Of a stretch of DNA of 64,000 nt, positions 20,167 through 28,928 are shown piece by piece. The stretch is from positions 1,019,082 through 1,083,081 of the forward strand of contig GL947595.1 of NCBI GenBank assembly GCA_000218745.1. Direction: 5' to 3'. The notes beneath the pieces were generated by a model, which searched no databases, had not been told where the DNA came from, and worked only from the letters and a program-made list of their open reading frames with translations. This DNA comes from Prochlorococcus marinus bv. HNLC2. Lineage in GTDB: Bacteria; Cyanobacteriota; Cyanobacteriia; PCC-6307; Cyanobiaceae. A program made the position numbers and the translations under genes. Every line of letters starts with the position of its first letter. Within the stretch, counting starts at the first letter, position 1.

Positions 20167-20735
20167 CCCGTCATTCTACGAGGGTCTGATCTGCCTAAAT
20201 CATCTACTGCCTCATAAACTGCATTGCCAGATGCTTCAGCCTTATCGAATGCTGATAATAACGGTATAAATCCATCAAAAACTTCTAATCCGAATTTTAA
20301 AAGAGCTGCTCGAGCTTGAAAGGCGGCCTTTTGCTTTCTTGAATCTACTTTTACGATAAGAACAGCATGCTTGACTTTTTGACTATTTAAGAGGCTTGCA
20401 AGTTCAACTGTTAATTCTACGGATCTTGCTTTTGGAGTTGTAGGAATTATTACAAGATCTGATCCATAAGCTAAATGTTTTAATTCTTCTTCATCACTAC
20501 TCGCTTGACCATCTGTAATTACTATTTCGGCATCTCTAGTGCCTTTCGCTGCAGAACTTACAGGGAAAACAGGAAAAGGAATATTCCCCCTCGAACTATA
20601 TGCTAACGCTGAACGATTCTTATCTGCATCTACAATACATACTTTTTTCCCTTGAGTATGCCAAACACTTGCAAGATGAATGCTTGTACAAGTTTTAGCT
20701 ACTCCGCCTTTTTGACCACAAACTGTAATGAACAA
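20064..20735 (-). CDS. ParA/MinD-like ATPase
   Basis: A 223-residue P-loop ATPase of the ParA family. The N-terminus has the deviant Walker A CGQKGGVAKTCTSIHLA with its signature lysine, followed by CIVDADKNRSA (Walker A' Asp). DLVIIPTTPKARSVEL is the Walker B-side block. Such ATPases position chromosomes or protein complexes on nucleoid or membrane. No ParB or parS-like site is recognisable here. The C-terminal 18 residues (after SQIS) look like out-of-frame sequence; the neighbouring frame at 19897-20166 probably supplies the real end. A 12-bp palindrome lies about 26 bp upstream of the start. Confidence 0.75.
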   Translation of the reverse strand: MFITVCGQKGGVAKTCTSIHLASVWHTQGKKVCIVDADKNRSALAYSSRGNIPFPVFPVSSAAKGTRDAEIVITDGQASSDEEELKHLAYGSDLVIIPTTPKARSVELTVELASLLNSQKVKHAVLIVKVDSRKQKAAFQARAALLKFGLEVFDGFIPLLSAFDKAEASGNAVYEAVDDLGRSDPRRMTGWSAYCSIASQISCLISKPSSDTNSSNNQMPISA

Positions 20736-20760
20736 TTTTTTTTATATTTTTCCTACTTTG

Positions 20761-20772
20761 GAGAATATTCTC
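20761..20772. promoter_or_regulatory. Palindrome between parA-like gene and aldo/keto reductase
   Basis: GAGAATATTCTC is a perfect 12-bp palindrome 26 bp upstream of the ParA-like start. Its symmetry suits a dimeric regulator, but it matches no cyanobacterial motif I can name with confidence. Confidence 0.35.
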
Positions 20773-20817
20773 TCTTGTGTCAAGAGGAAAAGGATAAAAA
20801 TAAAAAAAAGTCAAATT

Positions 20818-20846
20818 TCTAGAAGAATGATTTATATCATTCTAGA
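20818..20846. repeat. Imperfect inverted repeat upstream of aldo/keto reductase
   Basis: TCTAGA-AGA-ATGAT pairs with ATCATTCTAGA across a TTAT loop, with a three-base bulge. It ends 29 bases before the GTG start at 20876. It may be an operator or a leader hairpin. Confidence 0.35.
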
Positions 20847-20875
20847 ATTAGATAAACTATGTAACATAATAATTA

Positions 20876-21835
20876 GTGAAAAAAAAGATTGGTTTAGGTA
20901 CTTGGGCTTGGGGAAATGAATTATTTTGGAAATATAATCAAAATTCTGATAAAGAATTGCGAGATACTTTGCAAGAAGCAATCAAAAGAGGTTTTTCAAT
21001 AATTGATACAGCTGATTCCTATGGGACTGGTAAATTCAGTGGTAGAAGTGAGCAATTATTAGGTAATTTCTTGAGTGAAATTCCAAAATCTCAAAAAAGA
21101 AAGATTCAAATTGCAACAAAATTAGCTCCTTATCCTTGGAGGATTGGAAAGAAAGGATTTATTAAGCCTTTTTTCAGTAGCTTAGAAAGATTACAAAACG
21201 AATTAGATATTGTTCAACTTCATTGGTCAACAGCTAAATATAATCCCTTACAAGAAGTGCAACTACTTGAAAATTTATCTGATTTAATTAATGAGGGTTA
21301 TCATTTTAAGATTGGTTTATCTAATGTAGGCCCAAAAAGACTGCAAAAACTTATTCAATTTTTAGGAACTAAAAATAAAGTTATCAGCTATGTTCAGGTT
21401 CAGTTTTCGTTGCTAAGTCCAGATATTAAAAAACAAAGAATACTTAAGAGAGTTTGCGAACAGAATAATATTAAATTTATTGCTTATAGTCCATTGTCTT
21501 TTGGGATACTTTGTCAGGATCCAAGTTTTATTAATAAAACTAAAAAATCTTTTTTAAGAAATTCAATTTTTAAAGCATATGATCATTCCACTTTAGAATT
21601 AAGGGAAACTATTAAGAAGATTGCTAAATCGAGGTCTGTTTCGATGGCTCAAGTTGCAGTAAACTGGTGTTCTTATCAAGGAGCTATTCCATTAGTTGGT
21701 TTGAGAAGAAAATCTCATGTAGTTGATATTGCTCAAGTATTAAAGTGGGATTTAAATAAAGATGAATATGAAAGATTAGAAGATTCGGCGAAGAATTGTA
21801 AGAAATTACCTGGAAATCCGTTTAGCAGTAATTAA
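20876..21835 (+). CDS. Aldo/keto reductase
   Basis: A 319-residue TIM-barrel oxidoreductase of the AKR superfamily, using NADPH. IGLGTWAWGNELF starts the first strand; IIDTADSYGTG provides the catalytic Asp and Tyr; KIQIATKLAPYPW carries the catalytic Lys; LDIVQLHWS the conserved His; and the C-terminal IPLVGLRRKSHV region binds the cofactor. The start is GTG at 20876, preceded by weak ribosome binding sequence. The physiological substrate is unknown; cyanobacterial members of this group are usually annotated as general reductases. Confidence 0.9.
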   Translation: MKKKIGLGTWAWGNELFWKYNQNSDKELRDTLQEAIKRGFSIIDTADSYGTGKFSGRSEQLLGNFLSEIPKSQKRKIQIATKLAPYPWRIGKKGFIKPFFSSLERLQNELDIVQLHWSTAKYNPLQEVQLLENLSDLINEGYHFKIGLSNVGPKRLQKLIQFLGTKNKVISYVQVQFSLLSPDIKKQRILKRVCEQNNIKFIAYSPLSFGILCQDPSFINKTKKSFLRNSIFKAYDHSTLELRETIKKIAKSRSVSMAQVAVNWCSYQGAIPLVGLRRKSHVVDIAQVLKWDLNKDEYERLEDSAKNCKKLPGNPFSSN

Positions 21836-21847
21836 TTCTTATAAGAA

Positions 21848-21988
21848 TTATTTCGCAGAGATATTATTTTTTGCATTTTTTACAGGAATATTGTTCCAAA
21901 GCTCAGAAGGAAATTTTTCTCCAGTGAATCTTAGTATCTTAGGATTGAAATTAACTAATATATCATTAATATTTTTGCTTGAAATCAT
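21848..21988 (-). other. Short reading frame, possibly remnant of a larger gene
   Basis: A 46-residue frame starts at ATG 21986-21988 and runs through FNPKILRFTGEKFPSELWN. Immediately upstream, in a different frame, SILFEFPYGIKKFKLE reads like its continuation, up to about 22100, with no good start codon. Either a frameshifted small conserved gene or a remnant lies here. Confidence 0.35.
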
Positions 21989-22136
21989 TCTAATTTAAAT
22001 TTTTTAATACCATAAGGGAATTCAAAGAGAATGCTCTCAGTATTTATACCTATATGTTTACATAAAAAATTATTATTACATAAGTTTGCAGCAATAATTA
22101 CATATTAAAAAAAATTTTTTACTCTAAAAATAAAAT

Positions 22137-22166
22137 AAAAAAAGAAGGAGCCCTTCCAGGCTCCTT
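22137..22166 (-). terminator. Intrinsic terminator of tmRNA
   Basis: On the minus strand an 8-bp perfect stem AAGGAGCC/GGCTCCTT (22145-22166) with a 6-base loop is followed by a T-rich run. It ends the ssrA transcript and is the clearest intrinsic terminator in the window. Confidence 0.85.
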
Positions 22167-22420
22167 GAGTCATTTGGTTGATAAGGCTGACTTAACCCCA
22201 TCTCCTAGTTATCAAGCAGCAACTGGTGCTGTTTGACGGGAGAAACTAACGATTTTGTTAGCGTTTATGTGTTTGCTCTAACCGAGCAGGCTTCAGTCAT
22301 CTTCCTTATACCCCGTCGAAACCATTACAACCCCTTGAGTGGAGCTGAGCGGAATCGAACCGCTGTCCGAAATATCGGTTGAGATCACCTAGTCCAGATG
22401 GACATTTATATTCTGACAGG
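22145..22420 (-). ncRNA. ssrA: Two-piece (permuted) tmRNA
   Basis: tmRNA frees stalled ribosomes and tags the incomplete protein. On the minus strand the acceptor piece comes first (about 22420 to 22340): it has a T-arm with GGTTCGATTCC and ends CAGCTCC plus discriminator A. Only five bases (CTCAA, 22335-22339) separate it from the coding piece, which begins GGGGTTG at 22334 and runs to the terminator. GGGGTTG and CAGCTCC pair as the 7-bp acceptor stem, proving the permutation. CCA is not encoded and must be added. This circular permutation is known in the Prochlorococcus and marine Synechococcus group. The 5' end of the acceptor piece is approximate. Confidence 0.93.
22212..22262 (-). other. 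tmRNA proteolysis tag frame
   Basis: The resume codon GCT at 22262-22260 starts the tag ANKIVSFSRQTAPVAA, followed by TGA and TAA. The end with hydrophobic VAA fits recognition by ClpXP-type proteases. Confidence 0.93.
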
Positions 22421-22478
22421 CAAAATAAATAATGGATAGTTATTTGACTATTTTTCAAAAATGTTTTGAATTATTTTT

Positions 22479-23600
22479 ATGAATATAATTGCTTCATCCC
22501 CAGAAGGTTTAGAAAAAGTTTTAGCTGAAGAAATTAGTAATTATGGTGGAAATAATATTCTATTTCAAAAAGATGCGTATCTTTTCGATGTAATCATGAG
22601 ACTTTTTATAGATTACATTTTTTTTCTAAAATTGCTTTTCGTTTTTATAGGCAAATTTCAAGTTTTCAATGTTTTGATAAAAGTTCTTTATATGAAGGAG
22701 TGCAGTCTTCATTTGATTGGTTGAAATGGATACCAATTGATAAGACTTTTTGTGTTTATGTAACGGGGAAAAATACTAATTTAAGGCACTCTCATTTCAC
22801 TGCTTTGCAGGTTAAAAATGCAATAGTAGATTTGCAAAAAGCCACTTTTGGTGAACGATCAAATATTTGTATTAATAACCCTTATTTGATTATTCATTTA
22901 CATATGTATGACAATCAAGCAGTTTTAAGTTTGCAAAGTACAGTTGAGAGTTTACATAAAAGGGGGTATAGGCCATCTCTGGGTAAGGCTCCGTTAAAAG
23001 AAAATTTAGCTGCAGGATTAATCAAAATAACTGAGTGGGATGGCTCAATACCTTTGGTTGATTTAATGTGTGGTTCAGGTACTTTTCTAATTGAAGGTGT
23101 ATCTAATGCTTTAAATATTCCTTGTATTAAAAAAAATTATCTTTTTAAAAATTGGCTTGATTTTAATAAAAATATTTATAATAAAGAAATTTCAAAAATA
23201 CAAAATAATTCTTTTAGAAAACAAAATTTTTCAAAAGTAATTGGCTGTGAGATTGATAGAGAAGTCTTTCTTCAAGCTAAAAATAATATTTCACTTATCA
23301 GGTTTTTCTCAATATATAGAAATCTATAATAAAGATTTTTCTAATTTTCAATTAGATAGTAAACCAGGAATAATTGTTTGCAATCCTCCTTACGGTAAAA
23401 AACTCGGTGAAGAAAAAGATCTTGTTGAATTATATTTAAAAATTGGAACATATTTGAAAAATAATCTTTCAGGATGGGAATTTTGGTTGCTAAGCGGTAA
23501 TCCATCATTAACAAAGTATTTAAAAATGAAAGCCAGTCTTAAAATCCCTGTCAGTAATGGAGGTATAGATTGTAGATGGATAAAGTATCTTATAAGATAA
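22479..23600 (+). pseudogene. THUMP-domain RNA methyltransferase (RlmL/YcbY N-part type), two frameshifts
   Basis: The span encodes about 370 residues of the THUMP plus Rossmann methyltransferase family that makes N2-methylguanosine in 23S rRNA or tRNA. ASSPEGLEKVLAEEI begins the ferredoxin-like domain; a frameshift near 22575 moves the reading to another frame (HFFSKIAFRFYR onward) that joins SSFDWLKWIPID. The SAM motif is LVDLMCGSGTFLIEG. A second shift near 23300 precedes the catalytic NPPYGKKLG. The last domain block ends normally at TAA. Both shifts leave conserved blocks intact, so the gene is probably functional in the organism. Confidence 0.83.
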
Positions 23601-23601
23601 A

Positions 23602-23988
23602 TTATTTTTTTCCTAAAACAGCCTTTGTAGTTTTTCCTAAACCTTCTATTGTTTGAGGTAAATAAGGACCTTTAGCTAATTTGCCTCCTAGTTTTAAACT
23701 TAAGCCTGCAAGGAAAAGATCAATAAATAGAATTATTAATAAATTATATTCTATTTTCCAATTATTAATTTTTTCTAAAAATAAATAACCTATTAAGTGA
23801 ATGATAATAAGAACAATAAATAATAATATTGCTCCAATTGCTATAAATATACTTCCGCTTATTAATCTTCTTTTTTCTCTATCAACTTCTTGTAAGGCAA
23901 TTCTTACATGCAGATCCATTACAGAGCTTGCTATTGCCGATAGTCTTGAGGCTGTATTTGTAAAACTTTTATTTTTTGATTTATCCAT
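23602..23988 (-). CDS. Phage-holin-superfamily-like membrane protein
   Basis: A 128-residue protein with two hydrophobic segments (about 46-68, SIFIAIGAILLFIVLIIIHLIGYLF, and 83-101). A soluble N-terminal region with a helical LHVRIALQEVDREKRRL block precedes them. The layout matches the cyanobacterial 'phage holin family' (Phage_holin_3_6 type) proteins that are cellular, not viral. It lies directly downstream of 23989-24450 on the same strand with no gap, so the two probably work together at the membrane. Function is unknown. The family label is by overall pattern only. Confidence 0.6.
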   Translation of the reverse strand: MDKSKNKSFTNTASRLSAIASSVMDLHVRIALQEVDREKRRLISGSIFIAIGAILLFIVLIIIHLIGYLFLEKINNWKIEYNLLIILFIDLFLAGLSLKLGGKLAKGPYLPQTIEGLGKTTKAVLGKK

Positions 23989-24450
23989 TTATTTTTTTCC
24001 TGCTCCAATAATAGAACCAATTAATAGACCTATTCCTGCTGCAATGGCTATTGATAAAATTGGTTTTTTTCTTATTGGCCCTTCAATTTTTGGTCTTAAA
24101 GTCTGGTTTAATTCATCTAGTAATTCTTCTAATTGAGTTTCGATTGGTTCAAGATGATCTGCAATTTCCCAGTTATTAGATTGTATTGAATCAATAATTT
24201 CAAATAATTGATCTTTGATTCCTTCGGATGATTTTCCTGTATGTTTCGAAATAACTTTTGCTAAGTCATCAATACTACCCTTTGTTTTTTCAATAGTTTG
24301 TTGTGCAATATTTGGCCAGCGTTCTTGAATAAGAGGTATAAGCTTATCTAGTTTTTCAAAAAACCACTTATCAGAAATTTCGTCATATTCATGAATGACG
24401 TTCTCACTCTCTACTTCTTGATTGTCTTTTGGAGGATGAAAAGTTTCCAT
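23989..24450 (-). CDS. DUF883/YqjD-like membrane-anchored helical protein
   Basis: A 153-residue protein. A long amphipathic helical region (about 27-125) is followed by a basic motif and a C-terminal hydrophobic helix KKPILSIAIAAGIGLLIGSI with small-residue packing, as in YqjD/ElaB (DUF883) ribosome- or membrane-associated proteins. The gene is the first of a two-gene unit with the holin-like protein. The role is unproven. The start is ATG at 24450, near a purine-rich sequence. Confidence 0.6.
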   Translation of the reverse strand: METFHPPKDNQEVESENVIHEYDEISDKWFFEKLDKLIPLIQERWPNIAQQTIEKTKGSIDDLAKVISKHTGKSSEGIKDQLFEIIDSIQSNNWEIADHLEPIETQLEELLDELNQTLRPKIEGPIRKKPILSIAIAAGIGLLIGSIIGAGKK

Positions 24451-24633
24451 TAATCCACCTCTTTTTATTTTTACCTTAATCCCTTATTCAATAATATCAA
24501 ACCCATATATCAAATTTAGTACATTAATCAATTTAAAACATATAAAAGTTTATTTACATTTTAATTTTCTGTTTTATTTGTGTAATAAGGTGTTGTTATA
24601 TTAATTTTGTTTTATTTAATTAATCCTTTTATC

Positions 24634-24771
24634 ATGGATATTACACTTGCACCAGTTTTATTCGCTTCTAAGACTATTCCAACAAGCTTAGGGCTTATTT
24701 TTGCAGCCCTTGCAGGAGCAGGCAGTTTGCTTTTCATAGCTCTTAGATTTGTTCCAGATTCAGGAGAATAA
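24634..24771 (+). CDS. 45-residue single-pass membrane protein
   Basis: The start at 24634 gives MDITLAPVLFASKTIP, followed by one transmembrane helix LGLIFAALAGAGSLLFIAL and a short tail RFVPDSGE. Size and shape resemble low-molecular-mass photosystem or cytochrome subunits, but I cannot match it to PsbI, K, L, M, N, T, Y, X, PsaI, J, M or PetG, L, M, N. It stands alone, with an AT-rich promoter region before it and another gene 87 bp after. Likely a thylakoid or plasma membrane peptide; unknown. Confidence 0.65.
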   Translation: MDITLAPVLFASKTIPTSLGLIFAALAGAGSLLFIALRFVPDSGE

Positions 24772-24857
24772 TTAAATTTTCAGACACCAGCTATTCGTTA
24801 TTTCAAAAATAAAAATTGATAAAAATATAAATATTCTTTTCAAGTTTTTTCTTAAAG

Positions 24858-25151
24858 ATGAATAAATGGGTTCTTTTGCAACATAAAATTGATAAACCAG
24901 ATTGCGATGACAATCACTATGATTTTCTTGTTGAAAACGGTAAAGATTGCTTAACTTGGAAAATATTTGAAATTCCTCAAATTAACGGTCCTTCAATTGA
25001 AATTATAAAACAAGTAAATCATAGATTAATTTGGCTATATCGTGAAAAATATACCTTATCAAATGAGAGAGGACAGGTTCAAAGAAAAGATTATGGTATT
25101 TACTATATAGTTGGAGGTTTTTTAGATGAAGACGACTTTTCTTTAGATTGA
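24858..25151 (+). CDS. Stand-alone LigD phosphoesterase-like domain (PE, LigD_N)
   Basis: A 97-residue protein. The order of short motifs (QHKI, HYDFLVE, LTWKI, HRLIWLYRE, then RGQVQRKDYG) follows the LigD N-terminal 3'-phosphoesterase family, seen in other bacteria as HxxxHxDFxLE, L.TW, HRL.Y..YE and G.GTV.RWD.G. The His at the start of HYDF and the HRL His correspond to conserved catalytic or metal-binding positions. In full LigD this domain trims 3' ends in end joining. Here it stands alone beside smc; a repair role is inference. I am moderately sure of the family. Confidence 0.55.
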   Translation: MNKWVLLQHKIDKPDCDDNHYDFLVENGKDCLTWKIFEIPQINGPSIEIIKQVNHRLIWLYREKYTLSNERGQVQRKDYGIYYIVGGFLDEDDFSLD

Positions 25152-25300
25152 ATGGAAAAATTTTTAATGGAATATTCAAAAAAAAATTTAATTCGTGCCA
25201 ATTAATTTCAGAGATAAATTAAAAATTTACAATATTCTTAATATATCTATTGAGATTTCTCAGAAATTAGCTAATCTTACTTAGCTATTGAGACGTCCGA

Positions 25301-28300
25301 TTGGTATACATCAATCAGGTCGAGTTTGAAAATTTTAAATCTTTTGGAGGAAATATTTCTATTCCTCTTGAAGAAGGTTTTACTGTGGTTACAGGACCTA
25401 ATGGTTCAGGTAAGAGTAATATTCTTGATGGAATACTTTTTTGTTTAGGCTTAGCTAACAGTAGAGGAATGAGGGCCGATAGATTGCCTGATTTAATAAA
25501 TACTTCGAAAGTAAAAGAGGGTAAATCTTCAGAAACTTCAGTTTCAGTGAGATTCAATATTGAAGGTTGGTCTCAAAGAGAAGAAGCTGCAGATTTAGAT
25601 ATTGAAGAGGAGCATTTATCTTTTACTAAAGAACAAAAAGAATGGGTTGTTTCAAGAAAATTAAGACTAATGCCAGGAGGTTCTTATGCCTCAACGTATA
25701 CCTCTGATGGAAAGCCATGTAATTTGCAACAGATTCAAAAACTTTTAAGGGATATAAGGGTAGACCCAGAAGGAAGTAACGTTGTAATGCAAGGTGATGT
25801 AACAAGAATTGTATCTATGAGTAATAGGGAAAGAAGAACACTCATTGATGAACTAGCTGGAGTTGCATTATTTGATACTAGGATTGAACAAACTCACTCT
25901 AAACTTAATGATGTGTATGAAAGGCAAGAAAGATGTGAAATTTTGCAAAACGAATTACAAGCAAATAAATTAAAACTTGAAAAAGAATGCGAAAAAGCAA
26001 AGATATATAAAAAATTAAAACAAAAATGTGGTGAGCTTTCAGAACTAAAAAAAGTTATTTTGTATCAAGATCAAGTTAAAAGAATTGAGGAGATTAGAAA
26101 AAAGGATTTAGATTTAGATGAACAAAAGAAGCAATTAATCTTAAAACAAGAAAATTTATCAAAAGAAATTCAAATTTTGATGAATACACTACAAGTTATA
26201 GATTCTGAGTTAAAAGAAAAAGGCGAAGATAATTTAATTAAAGTTAATTCTGATATTGGAGGAATTAACACGAGCTTAAGAGAATTAGAAAGATTATCTT
26301 CCATAAATAAAAATGAAGGCCAAAAATTAAAAGATAGTAGAGATATGATTGCAATATCCAAAAAAAATTTAGAGATTGAAAAGAATCAATTAGATTCATT
26401 TGATGAGACTGCATTATTTAACTTAGAAAAAGAAATAAAAAGCTTATCTGATACTCATAAATTATCTAGACAAAAACTTTCAAAAGCTGCTGACCAGTCA
26501 GGAGAATTGTCTAAGAAAAATCAACAAATCAATAGTGAAATTGAAAGCCTTCAAAATCTGATTGAACCATTGAATTCAAAAAAAAGAAATCTTGAAGAAG
26601 AGATGATTGAAAATAATATTCAAAGAGATGAAATTTCTTCTCAGATAGAATCACTATCAGAAGATAAAAAAACTATTTTTAATTTGGAAACTAATCATCA
26701 ATTAATGATTAATGAAAAGAAAAAACACTTAACTACGATTCAATCAAAAATTAATGATTTACAAACTGATATTACATTATTGTCTAAAACAATTACTAGG
26801 GTCAGCGAAGAAAGATTAAAATTAGAAAAAGATTTGTCTAGATTTGAAAGTCGAAAAGAGGCATTGAATGAGACTAGAGGTTCATACTCATTAAGGATTC
26901 TTCTTGAATCTGGATTAGAAGGTATTCATGGTTATGTTGCTCAATTAGGAGAGGTGAATGAAAAGTATAGGTATGCACTGGAAATCGCTGCAGGAAATCG
27001 ATTAGGCCAGATCGTTGTAGATAATGATTCTGTAGCAGCAAAAGCTATTGATATTCTTAAAAGGAAAAAAGCGGGAAGATTAACTTTTTTACCTCTCAAT
27101 AGGATTAAAAATTATTCAAAAAATCAGTAATCACTCGTGTTTGGCAAAATGATCACATTGGTTATATAGATAAAGCTATAAATTTACTTAAATTTGATGA
27201 AGTTTATCATGATGTTTTTAAATATGTATTTGGAGAGACCCAGGTCTTTTCTGATTTAACTTCAGCAAAATCTATAAAGTTAAAAAATAGAATAGTAACT
27301 CTTCATGGTGAACTTCTTGAGAGTAGTGGTGCTATTACTGGTGGAAGTAAGCTAAATAGAGATTTAGCTTATAAATTTGGCTCTAATAATGAAATTGATG
27401 AAGTAAGTCCAATAAAGCAAAGGTTATTAACAATTAATGATTCGATTAATACCGCAAATAGCGAGTTATCAAAAAAAAATATTAAATTAGAAAATCTAAT
27501 TAAAGACTATAGACAATTTAATGATGAGTTAGTAGCAATAACCAAGGAAAAAGATCTTAACAAAGCTCTTTAAAGAATGTTGCAGAAAAGATCGTTTTAA
27601 ATTCTAATAGATTAGGGAAACTTAATGATCAAAATAATTTATTAAAAATAAATTTAAAGAAAATTATAAATATATTTTTGCCTCAACAAAAAAAATTGGA
27701 TAATTTAAAAAGTTCTCTTAAAGAAAATTATAAACAAAATCCAAATGAATCAATTTCAAATATAAATAAAGATTTTGAAGGAGTTGATATTGAACTTGAA
27801 AAACTTATGAAACATAGGAATAACATATTAGAGCAAAGAAATCAGACAGAGCTAAATAAAGAAAGAATTTTAAATGAGCAAAAACTTATATCTGTTAAAG
27901 AAAAGAATCTTGATGAATCTATAAAAAAATTGGCTAAATCACATTCTGAATGGATCCTTAAAAGAAATGATTTACAAAAAGACCTAGCAAGTCTTGAGAA
28001 AAAGAAAAAAATTCTTGAAAAAGACTTAGGTGTTTTACGTAGGAAAAGAGATGAATTAAATTCAAAGATTTCAAATAAAAGACAAGAATGTAATGAAGTA
28101 GAACTCAAAATAGATTATTTAAATCGCGATAAACATGCACTTTCTGAAGAAAAAAGAATAGAGAGTATTAAGCTAGATGAATATCATAAGGAACTACCAA
28201 ATCCTCTTCCTGATTTTGGTGAATATGCGAATAAAGATATCAATTACTTTCACTCTGAAATTTCATCTTTAAATTCAAAATTAGAAAGTTTAGAACCTGT

Positions 28301-28883
28301 TAATATGCTTGCGCTAGATGAGTTAGAAGAGTTAGAAGAGCGATTAAATGCTTTAGTTGAAAGACTCACTATTTTATCCAATGAGCGATCAGAATTGCTT
28401 TTAAGAATTGAGACTGTTTCAACAATGCGCCAGGAAGCATTTATGGAGGCGTTTTCAGAAGTAGATAAACATTTTAGAGAAATTTTTGCATTACTATCTG
28501 ATGGTGATGGATTTCTTCAGTTGGAGAATAACAAGATGCCTCTAGAGGGGGGGTTGACTTTAGTTGCTCATCCTAAAGGTAAAAATGTCAGGAGATTAGC
28601 TTCAATGTCAGGAGGAGAAAAGTCTTTGACAGCATTAAGTTTTTTATTTGCTCTCCAAAAATATAAACCATCGCCTTTCTATGCTTTAGATGAAGTTGAT
28701 AGTTTCTTAGATGGCATAAATGTAGAAAGATTATCAAAATTAATATCATCTCAGTCATCAAATGCACAGTTTATAGTTGTAAGTCACCGCAGACCTATGA
28801 TTAGCGCATCCATGAGAACTATTGGAGTTGCACAAGCAAGAGGTGCTCATACACAGGTGATAGGTCTTCCAAATGCTGCATAA
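25301..28883 (+). pseudogene. smc: Chromosome segregation protein SMC, two frameshifts
   Basis: The span encodes about 1194 residues, the usual SMC length. The N-terminal head has Walker A VVTGPNGSGKSNILDGILF; long coiled coils surround a hinge (about 520-680, GIHGYVAQLGEVNEKYRYALE); and the C-terminal head has [19 protein letters not shown] and the Walker [11 protein letters not shown]. The frame changes near 27120 in an A-rich run (GKIDK hinge part follows as VWQNDHIGYIDKAINLL) and again near 27570. The start is TTG at 25301. SMC compacts and separates the chromosome; it would be badly truncated if the shifts were real. The intact C-terminus argues for sequence error. Confidence 0.92.
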
Positions 28884-28928
28884 CAACACAAACCTCAAAT
28901 TTTACTCCAGAATGTGTAATATTATTTT

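Noticed and set aside
23602-24450. Possible prophage lysis genes because of a holin-like protein
   Set aside because: No endolysin, capsid, tail, integrase or terminase gene is near. This holin-family type is common in cyanobacterial chromosomes and lies beside a DUF883-like gene.
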